DNA of 64,000 nucleotides from contig NZ_MKIN01000021.1 in NCBI RefSeq assembly GCF_001938985.1, positions 186,001 to 250,000 on the forward strand, given 5' to 3'. This stretch comes from Gillisella taibaishanensis. Lineage in GTDB: Bacteria; Pseudomonadota; Alphaproteobacteria; Rhizobiales; Rhizobiaceae. Each line of letters opens with the position of its first letter. The first letter of the stretch is position 1. Of this stretch, positions 53,623 through 60,938 are shown piece by piece. The translations under genes were made by a program, and so were the position numbers. The notes beneath the pieces are model-generated. The model was not told the origin of the DNA. It saw only the letters and a program-made list of their open reading frames with translations, and did no database searches.

Positions 53623-53997
53623 TCAGATCTCAACCCCGTCATCAAAAGCCTGCGGAAAATTCTTCCGGGCGAGCTTCTCGTTGATCTTCAGCTTGGCTGT
53701 GTAGGACGCCGGGTCGAAACCACGCTCGGCAGCCAGCAATTCCCGGCCGAACAACCGGCAAAGCCGCTCGCCATCCAGATTGCCGCGCTCGAAGGGCTCA
53801 GCACCGAAATACTCCCAAAGCGCCTTCACAAAGCCGATATCCGCCAAGGCCACCGTCTGGTCCATGGTGCGGTGGCGCGGAATGGAGACCAGCTTGGTGA
53901 CATCGGAATTGGCGCGGCGCAGGGTGAATTGCCATTGCGTGCCAAGAAGACCGGCCGGGAAGCCGCGATGCTTCGGCATTTCAGAGGTTTTTGCCAT
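53623..53997 (-). CDS. Protein of unknown function, paralogue 1
   Basis: A 124-residue protein with no family I recognise. It resembles the 125-residue protein encoded at 54673 over its whole length (KHRGFP near the start, RRAN, FVKALWEYFGAEPFERGNLD, FGRE, INEKLARKNFP near the end, acidic tail). Both are soluble. It lies 2 nt before pccA, so it is co-expressed with propionyl-CoA carboxylase. Conservation of the pair next to pcc genes would suggest a role with the carboxylase, but nothing in the sequence shows it. Confidence 0.8.
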   Translation of the reverse strand: MAKTSEMPKHRGFPAGLLGTQWQFTLRRANSDVTKLVSIPRHRTMDQTVALADIGFVKALWEYFGAEPFERGNLDGERLCRLFGRELLAAERGFDPASYTAKLKINEKLARKNFPQAFDDGVEI

Positions 53998-54015
53998 TAT
54001 GCAGCTTTCATCGCA

Positions 54016-54053
54016 TTACACCTCGAACACGTCGTCGAAGGATTCCGGGAAGC
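54016..54053. repeat. 38-bp direct repeat, left copy (remnant 3' end of the paralogue 2 gene)
   Basis: Identical to 54673-54710. On the minus strand it still encodes FPESFDDVFEV and a stop codon, the last residues of the paralogue 2 protein. In the reading frame further upstream, a short stretch (LSFAVM before it) weakly resembles that protein too. With the other copy it brackets kptA. Confidence 0.9.
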
Positions 54054-54106
54054 ACTGGTGCTCCATCGTCTTGATCGGGATCGGCATGACAGCAAAGGAA
54101 AGGTAT

Positions 54107-54670
54107 TCACTTGCTTCCTCCGAGATCCGACTTTTCATTGATCACAGAAAGATAAGCTGGCGGAACGCTATCCGTCAGCCATACGCCGTTCTCTGCCTGA
54201 TAGAACTTGTACCCGTCAGTATCCATTTGCCCTGCCATCACAGACAGGACAATGGGCTTGCCATGGCGCTGCCCAACGCGATGTGCCGTCGCTTCATCGG
54301 CAGAGAGATGTACTTGCTGTCGGCTGAGGGCTTTCAATCCCTCGGCCAGAATAGCGTCAAGGAAGCGTGTTGCCGTACCATGAAACAGAAGGACTGGCGG
54401 CCTGATGGGCGCGTGACCGAGATCAACCTTGACGGAATGGCCTTGAGCAGCCCGGATTTTCTGACCATCCTCAGAAATCGTGAACCGCTTCTTGTCGCTC
54501 TCACTCACAACGGCTCTAAGGAGCGCTTCATCGAGTACATGACCGGCGCGATTGGCCTTTTCGATCAATTCATCAATGAGGGCCCAGCCCTGCTCGTCGA
54601 GATGCAGACCAATATCCTGAGGCGCATGGCGCAAGACATAACTGAGGAGTTTGCTGGTTTTCTCCGTCAT
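54107..54670 (-). CDS. kptA: RNA 2'-phosphotransferase (Tpt1/KptA)
   Basis: A 187-residue enzyme of the Tpt1 family, which removes a 2'-phosphate from RNA by transfer to NAD. Conserved parts are KLLSYVLRHAP (N-terminal Arg-His), SVKVDLGHAP, LFHGT, VHLSADEATAHRVG, and GVWLTDSVPP. Length is normal. In bacteria the physiological substrate is unclear since they lack the matching tRNA splicing. The start is 2 nt after the paralogue 2 stop and uses GAGGTG, which belongs to the 38-bp repeat, as ribosome site. The gene is visibly poorer in GC (about half in the lines I counted) than its neighbours, suggesting acquisition. Confidence 0.92.
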   Translation of the reverse strand: MTEKTSKLLSYVLRHAPQDIGLHLDEQGWALIDELIEKANRAGHVLDEALLRAVVSESDKKRFTISEDGQKIRAAQGHSVKVDLGHAPIRPPVLLFHGTATRFLDAILAEGLKALSRQQVHLSADEATAHRVGQRHGKPIVLSVMAGQMDTDGYKFYQAENGVWLTDSVPPAYLSVINEKSDLGGSK

Positions 54671-54672
54671 TC

Positions 54673-54710
54673 TTACACCTCGAACACGTCGTCGAAGGAT
54701 TCCGGGAAGC
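54673..54710. repeat. 38-bp direct repeat, right copy
   Basis: Identical to 54016-54053. Here it is the genuine 3' end of the paralogue 2 gene and also supplies the ribosome site of kptA. Confidence 0.9.
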
Positions 54711-55050
54711 TCTGCCGCGCCACCTTCTCGTTGATAACAAGCATGGCTTCATAGGACAGAGGATCGAAATCCTTGTCGGCAGCGACGACCTCGCGGCCGA
54801 ACAGCAGGTTGAGGCGGGCGGCGTCCAGATTGCCGCGCTCAAAGGGTTCCGAGCCGAAATAGTGCCAGAGCGCATGCAGGAAAGCGGCGTCGATCCGGTG
54901 TTCCTTGGTGCCGGGCCGGGCACGGCGCGGCAAGGCCTTGATCGGCGTCACGCCTCTCGGATTGGCGCGACGAATGATGAATTGCACTCCGGTGCCCGGC
55001 ATTCCCGTGGGAAAGCCCCGGTGTTTGGTCATGTCGGGAAGGTTGGCCAA
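54673..55050 (-). CDS. Protein of unknown function, paralogue 2
   Basis: A 125-residue protein similar throughout to the product of 53623-53997: KHRGFPTGMPG, IIRRANPRG, FLHALWHYFGSEPFERGNLD, LLFGREVVAADKDFDP, INEKVARQSFPESFDDVFEV. The central W-x-x-F-G-x-E-P-F-E-R-G-N-L-D block is the strongest shared signature. No signal peptide, membrane helix or known domain is seen. The last 12 codons and stop are duplicated 657 bp away beyond kptA. It lies downstream of a GST gene in the pcc block. Confidence 0.8.
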   Translation of the reverse strand: MANLPDMTKHRGFPTGMPGTGVQFIIRRANPRGVTPIKALPRRARPGTKEHRIDAAFLHALWHYFGSEPFERGNLDAARLNLLFGREVVAADKDFDPLSYEAMLVINEKVARQSFPESFDDVFEV

Positions 55051-55107
55051 GGGTGTCTCCAGTCTCTGCTGTCGCTATGTTTGTTATTGGAGGGGAAGCC
55101 CCTCGAC

Positions 55108-55143
55108 CGCCTGCCTCTTCTCGTTCGAAAAGAGGCAGGCGGC
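55108..55143 (-). terminator. Stem-loop after the GST gene
   Basis: Perfect 13-bp stem (55108-55120 with 55131-55143) and a 10-nt loop, just after the GST stop at 55150. No clear T tract follows on either strand, so termination may be partial and the genes beyond may still be read. Confidence 0.5.
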
Positions 55144-55149
55144 GTAGGA

Positions 55150-56043
55150 TCAGATGGTCAGGCCATTGAAGTCTGAAGCGTCATGGCGTTCTGGCAGGAA
55201 AGTGCCAGGATCGCCCGAGGCCTTGTTGACGACAACGCCGCGCTTGACGCCAGGACGTGCTGCGACCTGCTTTGCCCAGCGCACCACATGCTCGTATTCA
55301 TGGGTGGCCAGGAACGTGCCGGCGTCGGGATAGGATTGGTCGAGCGCGAGGCGTCCATACCAGGGCCAGATCGCCATATCGGCAATCGAATATTCAGCTC
55401 CGGCTACAAAGGCGTTATCCGCCAACTGGCGGTTCAGTACGTCGAGCTGCCGCTTGGCTTCCATCGCATAACGATCGATCGCATACTGAATCTTGACCGG
55501 CGCATAGGCATAGAAATGGCCGAAACCGCCGCCGACGAAGGGCGCGGAACCCATCTGCCAGAACAACCAGTTCATCACTTCTGCCCGGGCGCGGGCGTCG
55601 GTCGGAAGGAAGGCGCCAAACTTTTCGGCGAGATAGACGAGAATGGAACCGGATTCGAACAGACGCACAGGCGCGCCGCCGTCTTTCGGCTTGTGGTCCA
55701 TGAGCGCCGGGATCTTCGAATTCGGATTGACGCCGACAAAGCCGGAGCCAAACTGATCGCCTTTGCCGATCATGATCAGCCAGGCATCGTAATCGGCGTC
55801 CTTATGGCCAGCCTCGAGCAGCTCCTCCAGAAGAATCGTTACCTTCTGGCCGTTGGGCGTTGCCAGCGAATAGAGCTGCAGCGGATGCTTGCCAACCGGC
55901 AGTTCCTTGTCATGGGTCGGACCGGCAACCGGGCGGTTGATGCTGGCGAACTGGCCGCCATTGCCGGTGTCTGCAGCCCAGACCTTCGGCGGTTGATAGC
56001 CGGCAGGCAAATTGTTTTCCGGCGGAAATTTCGTGTCACTCAT
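55150..56043 (-). CDS. Glutathione S-transferase family protein, YghU-like disulfide reductase
   Basis: A 297-residue nu-class-like GST with the long N-terminal extension of YghU (KVWAADTGNGGQFASINRPVAG), then thioredoxin-fold residues LYSLATPNGQKVTILLEEL, VNPNSKIPAL, LFESGSILVYLAEKFG and the all-helical second domain. YghU relatives bind two glutathiones and reduce disulfides. The start at 56043 (MSDTKFPP) has GAGGA just upstream; an upstream frame to 56121 overlaps a dispersed repeat. It is cytoplasmic. Its link to propionyl-CoA metabolism is not evident. Confidence 0.87.
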   Translation of the reverse strand: MSDTKFPPENNLPAGYQPPKVWAADTGNGGQFASINRPVAGPTHDKELPVGKHPLQLYSLATPNGQKVTILLEELLEAGHKDADYDAWLIMIGKGDQFGSGFVGVNPNSKIPALMDHKPKDGGAPVRLFESGSILVYLAEKFGAFLPTDARARAEVMNWLFWQMGSAPFVGGGFGHFYAYAPVKIQYAIDRYAMEAKRQLDVLNRQLADNAFVAGAEYSIADMAIWPWYGRLALDQSYPDAGTFLATHEYEHVVRWAKQVAARPGVKRGVVVNKASGDPGTFLPERHDASDFNGLTI

Positions 56044-56070
56044 GGCGTCCTCGCGTGAAGCGTTATGAAA

Positions 56071-56129
56071 GTTTGCCCGGGAAAAGTGGGGAGCGTTTCC
56101 CGAAATGACAAACGACAACAAGAAAATCT
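56071..56129. repeat. Dispersed rhizobial palindromic repeat, copy 4
   Basis: GTTTGCCCGGGAAAAGTGGG, then GAGCGTTTCCCGAAATGACA and AACGACAACAAGAAAATC. It resembles copy 2 in orientation and in the AAC(A)AGAAAA tail. It lies between pccB and the GST gene. Confidence 0.75.
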
Positions 56130-56163
56130 AGGACCTGCGAGGTTCAACTGAACCAGCCAGACC

Positions 56164-57696
56164 CTAAAGAGGGATCGTATCGTGCTTTTTCCAATGCGTC
56201 GTCAGCGACTTCCTGCTGAGCGACGCAAAGGCACGAGCGATACGTTTACGCGAAGAATGCGGCATGATCACCTCATCAATGAAGCCACGTTCGGCCGCAA
56301 CGAAGGGATTGGCGAAGCGTTCCTCATATTCCCGGGTTCGCTCCGCGATCTTGTCCGGGTCGGAAAGCTCTGATCTGTAAAGGATTTCAGTCGCGCCCTT
56401 TGCCCCCATGACCGCGATTTCCGCTGTCGGCCAGGCATAGTTCACGTCTGCGCCAATATGTTTCGAGGCCATCACGTCATAGGCGCCGCCATAGGCCTTG
56501 CGGGTGATCAGCGTCACCATCGGCACGGTGGCCTCCGAATAGGCAAACAGCAGTTTGGCGCCGTGCTTGATCACGCCGCCATATTCCTGCGCCGTGCCGG
56601 GCAGGAACCCGGGAACATCGACCAGCGTCAGGATCGGAATGGAAAAGGCATCGCAGAAGCGCACGAAGCGGGCGGCCTTGCGCGACGAATCGATATCCAG
56701 GCAGCCGGCGAGAACCATCGGCTGATTGGCGACGACACCAACCGTCTGGCCCTCCATCCTGATAAAGCCGATGATGATATTGCGGGCGAAATCGGCCTGA
56801 AGCTCAAAGAAGTCTCCTTCATCGGCCAGCGCATGCACAAGCTCCTTCATGTCGTAGGGCTTGTTGGAGCTGTCGGGGATCAGCGTGTCCAGCCGCATTT
56901 CGATGCGGGCCGGATCGTCGAAAAAGGGACGGACTGGCGGCTTTTCGCGATTGTTGAGCGGCAGGAAATCGAACAGCAGCCGCACCTGCTCCAGCGCCTC
57001 AATGTCGTTTTCGAAGGCGCCATCGGCCACGGAGGATTTTTTCGTATGGGTACCGGCACCTCCCAACTCTTCAGCCGTGACGATTTCGTTGGTAACCGTC
57101 TTCACCACATCGGGGCCGGTGACGAACATGTAGGAGCTATCGCGCACCATGAAGATGAAATCGGTCATGGCAGGCGAGTAGACCGCGCCGCCGGCGCAAG
57201 GCCCCATGATGACAGAGATCTGCGGAATGACGCCGGAGACTTCGGCATTGCGGCGGAAAACTTCGGCGTAGCCCGCCAGCGATGCCACGCCTTCCTGAAT
57301 ACGCGCGCCGCCGGAATCGTTGAGACCGATGACAGGCGCTCCGACCCGGGCCGCCATATCCATGATCTTGCAGATCTTCTGGGCATGGGTTTCCGACAGA
57401 GAGCCGCCGAGCACGGTGAAATCCTGGGAGAAGACATAGACCTGGCGGCCGTTGATCGTGCCCCAGCCGGTCACCACGCCGTCGCCGGCAATCTTCTGGG
57501 CATCCATGCCGAAATCCACCGCCCGGTGGGTGACATACATATCGTATTCTTCGAAGGAGCCTTCATCCAGCAGCACGTCCAGCCGCTCGCGCGCTGTCAG
57601 CTTGCCCTTGGCGTGCTGGGCGGCAATGCGCTTTTCCCCGCCGCCAAGACGGGCCTCGGCACGGCGGCTTTCAAGCTGATCCAAAATCGTCGGCAT
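56164..57696 (-). CDS. pccB: Propionyl-CoA carboxylase, carboxyltransferase beta subunit
   Basis: A 510-residue carboxyltransferase with the two crotonase-like halves of the family: [20 protein letters not shown] at the start, [20 protein letters not shown] and [16 protein letters not shown] in the first, then [20 protein letters not shown] and [18 protein letters not shown] in the second. It moves the carboxyl group from biotin to propionyl-CoA. It heads the minus-strand block and is divergent from the pccR regulator, whose probable sites lie in the 116-nt gap. Confidence 0.93.
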   Translation of the reverse strand: MPTILDQLESRRAEARLGGGEKRIAAQHAKGKLTARERLDVLLDEGSFEEYDMYVTHRAVDFGMDAQKIAGDGVVTGWGTINGRQVYVFSQDFTVLGGSLSETHAQKICKIMDMAARVGAPVIGLNDSGGARIQEGVASLAGYAEVFRRNAEVSGVIPQISVIMGPCAGGAVYSPAMTDFIFMVRDSSYMFVTGPDVVKTVTNEIVTAEELGGAGTHTKKSSVADGAFENDIEALEQVRLLFDFLPLNNREKPPVRPFFDDPARIEMRLDTLIPDSSNKPYDMKELVHALADEGDFFELQADFARNIIIGFIRMEGQTVGVVANQPMVLAGCLDIDSSRKAARFVRFCDAFSIPILTLVDVPGFLPGTAQEYGGVIKHGAKLLFAYSEATVPMVTLITRKAYGGAYDVMASKHIGADVNYAWPTAEIAVMGAKGATEILYRSELSDPDKIAERTREYEERFANPFVAAERGFIDEVIMPHSSRKRIARAFASLSRKSLTTHWKKHDTIPL

Positions 57697-57769
57697 GTGA
57701 TCCTCATCCTCTGTCGCGGCGACCTTAATTGCATCCGGCTTGAGAGAAAACCATTGATAAGGTGTGCTA

Positions 57770-57812
57770 GTGAATTTATAAAATTGTTAAATAGAAAATG
57801 TGAATTTGTGAA
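57770..57812. promoter_or_regulatory. Direct repeats between pccB and pccR, candidate regulator sites
   Basis: GTGAATTTATAAA (57770-57782) and GTGAATTTGTGAA (57800-57812) are near-identical, with starts 30 nt (about three helical turns) apart. The second abuts the pccR ATG, so a bound protein would cover the start of the gene. The whole stretch is AT-rich. Confidence 0.55.
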
Positions 57813-59222
57813 ATGGCCACAGGCAAACTGTTCATCGGCAAGAAAGTCCGGGAATTGCGGCAGGCCCGCAACGCCACGCAGGTGCAATTTGCCGAGCGAA
57901 TCGGCATTTCCACCAGCTATCTCAACCAGATCGAAAGCAACCAGCGCCCAGTCTCGGCGACGGTGCTGCTGGCATTGGCAGAAAAATTCCAACTCGATAT
58001 TGCGGAATTGTCGACCGGCGAGACCGACCGGCTGCTATCGGCCCTGTCGGAAGCCCTGTCCGATCCGCTGTTTGAAAACTACCGACCGACGCCGCAGGAA
58101 TTGAAACTGATCACCCAGAATGCGCCGGGTATTGCCCATGCGCTGATCACCTGTCACCAGGCCTATCGCCGCAAGAGCGAGCAACTGGCCGGAATGGACA
58201 TCAACCCGGATCGATCAGGACTGACGGAAACCACGCCCTATGAAGAGGTGCGCGACTTCTTCCATTTCGTCGACAATTATATCCACGACCTCGACATTGC
58301 CGCCGAGCGGCTGGCAGCCCGCCTCAACATTCCCGACATCAATAGCCAGACGGCACTGGCTGACCATCTCCTGCGCGATTTTGGCGTGCAGACCATTCAC
58401 AACGACGGCGGGGACGAGGCGCTGCGCAGCTACGATCCCGAGCGCCGCGTCCTGAAACTCAATCCCTATGCGCCAGTGCAGACCCGGATCTTCCAGATGG
58501 CGGTGCTGCTTGCGCAGCTTGGCGCCGCCGACAATATCGATGCTGTCGTGCGCAAGGCCGGCTTTCGTAGCCAGGAAGCCGCCGAAGTCTGTCGGGTCGG
58601 GCTGCAGAATTATTTCGCCGGCGCCTTGCTGATGCCCTATGGCCGGTTTCTCGAAACCGCCCATGACCTGCGCCACGATATCGAACTGCTGGCAGCGCGC
58701 TTCGACACGTCTCTCGAACAGGTCTGCCATCGCCTGTCGACCCTGCAGCGGCCGGGGCACAAGGGCGTGCCAATCTTCTTTGCCCGCATCGACCGGGCCG
58801 GCAACATCACCAAGCGCCACAGCGCCACCAAGCTGCAATTTGCCCGTTTCGGCGCCGCCTGCCCGCTCTGGAATGCCCATCAAGCCTTCGAGGCGCCGGG
58901 ACGGATCATCAGGCAATTGGCCGAAACGCCCGACGGCATGCGCTATCTCTGCCTCGCCACCGAAGTCACCAAGCGGCTCGGCGGCTTTCGCGCCGTCCAG
59001 ACCCGCTATGCGCTCAGTCTCGGCTGCGAGATCTCTTACGCCGATGTCTTCGTTTACGCCGACGACCTCGACCTGCGCGAAAAGACCAGTTTCGAGCCGA
59101 TCGGCATCTCCTGCCGGATCTGCGAGCGCAAGCGCTGCCCAAGCCGGGCGACGCCATCGCTGACCAGCCGTATTGCCATCGACCACGACAAGCGGTTGAC
59201 CCTGCCCTACGAACTACTTTGA
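57813..59222 (+). CDS. pccR: Short-chain acyl-CoA regulator of pcc genes (PccR/ScfR type)
   Basis: A 469-residue regulator with an N-terminal XRE helix-turn-helix (about 8-65, GISTSYLNQIESNQRPVS), a central IrrE/ImmA-like domain (about 150-290) and a C-terminal DUF2083-like cysteine-containing domain (ISCRICERKRCP). Proteins with this layout (PccR, MccR, RamB) control propionate and short-chain acyl-CoA genes. It is divergent from pccB. A stop codon lies four codons upstream in frame and no Shine-Dalgarno sequence is present, so the message may be leaderless. Confidence 0.88.
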   Translation: MATGKLFIGKKVRELRQARNATQVQFAERIGISTSYLNQIESNQRPVSATVLLALAEKFQLDIAELSTGETDRLLSALSEALSDPLFENYRPTPQELKLITQNAPGIAHALITCHQAYRRKSEQLAGMDINPDRSGLTETTPYEEVRDFFHFVDNYIHDLDIAAERLAARLNIPDINSQTALADHLLRDFGVQTIHNDGGDEALRSYDPERRVLKLNPYAPVQTRIFQMAVLLAQLGAADNIDAVVRKAGFRSQEAAEVCRVGLQNYFAGALLMPYGRFLETAHDLRHDIELLAARFDTSLEQVCHRLSTLQRPGHKGVPIFFARIDRAGNITKRHSATKLQFARFGAACPLWNAHQAFEAPGRIIRQLAETPDGMRYLCLATEVTKRLGGFRAVQTRYALSLGCEISYADVFVYADDLDLREKTSFEPIGISCRICERKRCPSRATPSLTSRIAIDHDKRLTLPYELL

Positions 59223-59407
59223 GCCGTACCTCGGCGATAGCTCCAGTACATTCCGCTTCCGGTCGGCGCGCGAACCGTAGATTCCACCAAAAATCACTAG
59301 CCTTCGGCAGAAAGATCAGCGGCAAAATCTCTAGTTTCACCTCATGAACCAGCCCGCGCAGACATTGCGCGGCGTCTGGCAGAATGCGGTGCGATGAGGG
59401 AAAGCCG

Positions 59408-60529
59408 ATGCAGTCCTTGGACATCCTGGAACAGCTTATTGCCTTCCCCTCGGTGGTCGGCCAGGACAATGGCGCGATTGTCGATTTTATCAGCGATTAC
59501 CTGCAAAGCCATGGCGCCAAGGTCAGCATCCTGCCGGGGCCGGAGGGCGACCGCGCCAATCTGTTTGCCACGCTCGGCCCGGCCGACGTGCCCGGCTATA
59601 TTCTCTCGGGCCATATGGATGTCGTGCCGGCCGGCGAAAGCGACTGGACCAGCTCACCGTTTCAGCTACGGCGCGATGGCGAACTGCTGTATGGGCGCGG
59701 CACCAGCGACATGAAGGGCTTTCTGGCTGCTGTCCTCGCAGCCGTGCCCACCATTGCCGCCATGCGGCTGACACGCCCGATCCACATTGCCTTTTCCTAT
59801 GACGAAGAAGCCGGATGCCGCGGCGTGCCGCATATGATCGCCCGGCTGCCGGAGCTTTGCGCCGCACCGCTCGGCGCCATTATCGGCGAGCCTAGCGAAA
59901 TGCGCGCCATCCGCGCCCACAAGGGCAAGGCCGCAGCCCGCCTGACCATCACGGGCAGAACCGGCCATTCCTCGCGCCCCGATCTCGGCCTCAACGCCAT
60001 CCATGCCATGGCCGGCATGCTGAGTGCTGCCGTCGATGCAGCAGCAGGTCTGCAAGCCGGGCCGCTGGAAGAGGTGTTCGAGCCGCCCTATTCCTCGCTG
60101 CAAGCCGGAACGCTGCGCGGCGGCCAAGCGGTCAACATCGTCCCTGATTTTTGCGAGGCCGAATTCGAGGCCCGGGCCATTTCGGGCGTCGATCCGGCAA
60201 GCCTGCTGGAGCCGGTGAGACTTGCAGCCGAGGCGCTTGCTGCAAAGGGCTTTGGCGTCGACTGGGCACCGATGAGTGCTTACCCGGCGCTCTCACTGCC
60301 CGAGCAGGCTCCTCTCAGTGCATTGCTCGCCGATCTCACCGGTATCGAGCCGCTCGCCGCCGTCAGCTACGGCACGGAAGCAGGTCTTTATCAGCGCGCC
60401 GGCATCGACGCCATAATCTGCGGTCCCGGCCATATCGGCTGCGCCCACAAGGCCAACGAATATATTCTGACCAGCGAACTCGCCGCCTGCCAGGGCATGA
60501 TCGAAGCCCTCGCCCATCATTGCCTCTGA
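59408..60529 (+). CDS. Acetylornithine deacetylase-type M20 hydrolase
   Basis: A 373-residue zinc enzyme of the ArgE family. Metal and catalytic motifs are ILSGHMDVVPAG, YGRGTSDMKGF, FSYDEEAGCRG, and GEPSEMRAIRAHKGK. The start at 59408 has GAGGGAAAG upstream; an earlier start at 59384 lacks one. ArgE releases ornithine from N-acetylornithine, but rhizobia usually make ornithine by ArgJ transfer. The neighbours (cupin, aldehyde dehydrogenase) suggest a catabolic role on an N-acylated amino acid or polyamine derivative. Confidence 0.83.
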   Translation: MQSLDILEQLIAFPSVVGQDNGAIVDFISDYLQSHGAKVSILPGPEGDRANLFATLGPADVPGYILSGHMDVVPAGESDWTSSPFQLRRDGELLYGRGTSDMKGFLAAVLAAVPTIAAMRLTRPIHIAFSYDEEAGCRGVPHMIARLPELCAAPLGAIIGEPSEMRAIRAHKGKAAARLTITGRTGHSSRPDLGLNAIHAMAGMLSAAVDAAAGLQAGPLEEVFEPPYSSLQAGTLRGGQAVNIVPDFCEAEFEARAISGVDPASLLEPVRLAAEALAAKGFGVDWAPMSAYPALSLPEQAPLSALLADLTGIEPLAAVSYGTEAGLYQRAGIDAIICGPGHIGCAHKANEYILTSELAACQGMIEALAHHCL

Positions 60530-60553
60530 ACGCCTTCAAACAGGAAAACCATC

Positions 60554-60910
60554 ATGTCGCTTTTAAAGACCATCGACTCCGACCCGAGCTTCACCCCACG
60601 CGAATCCAAGGCCCTGCCTGAGCGACTGATTGCGGGCGATCCGGCCTTCAAAACCTGGCCGCAGGATGTCTGCCGTGGCGAGATGATCCATACCGGCGTC
60701 TGGGAAGCGACCCCAGGCGAGACGAAATCGATCAAGGGCGAGAGCTTCGAATATTGCCATATCCTGTCGGGCGTCGTGGAAATCACCCCCGATGGCGGCG
60801 AGCCTGTGATCTATAGGGCAGGCGATCATTTCATCATGAAGCCCGGCTTTGTCGGCGTTTGGAAGACCATCGAGACGGTGAAGAAGATCTACGTCACCGT
60901 GATGGCATAA
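60554..60910 (+). CDS. Cupin-domain protein (DUF861/EutQ-like)
   Basis: A 118-residue single-domain cupin with GETKSIKGESFEYCHILSGV and the second motif YRAGDHFIMKPGFVGVW. Such small cupins are found beside amino acid and polyamine degradation genes and may bind a metal or small ligand. It lies 24 nt after the ArgE-like gene and 28 nt before the aldehyde dehydrogenase gene, so the three form an operon. Confidence 0.82.
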   Translation: MSLLKTIDSDPSFTPRESKALPERLIAGDPAFKTWPQDVCRGEMIHTGVWEATPGETKSIKGESFEYCHILSGVVEITPDGGEPVIYRAGDHFIMKPGFVGVWKTIETVKKIYVTVMA

Positions 60911-60938
60911 TTCGACCAATAAGCGCGGAGATCCTGTC

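Noticed and set aside
54016..54087. 23-codon frame (ATG at 54087) ending in the left 38-bp repeat as a small gene
   Set aside because: It is better explained as the duplicated end of paralogue 2. No ribosome site is apparent and it lies directly after kptA.
53780..54754. 324-codon plus-strand frame opposite kptA and paralogue 1
   Set aside because: It is the antisense of three recognisable genes. kptA has a clear family signature on the minus strand.
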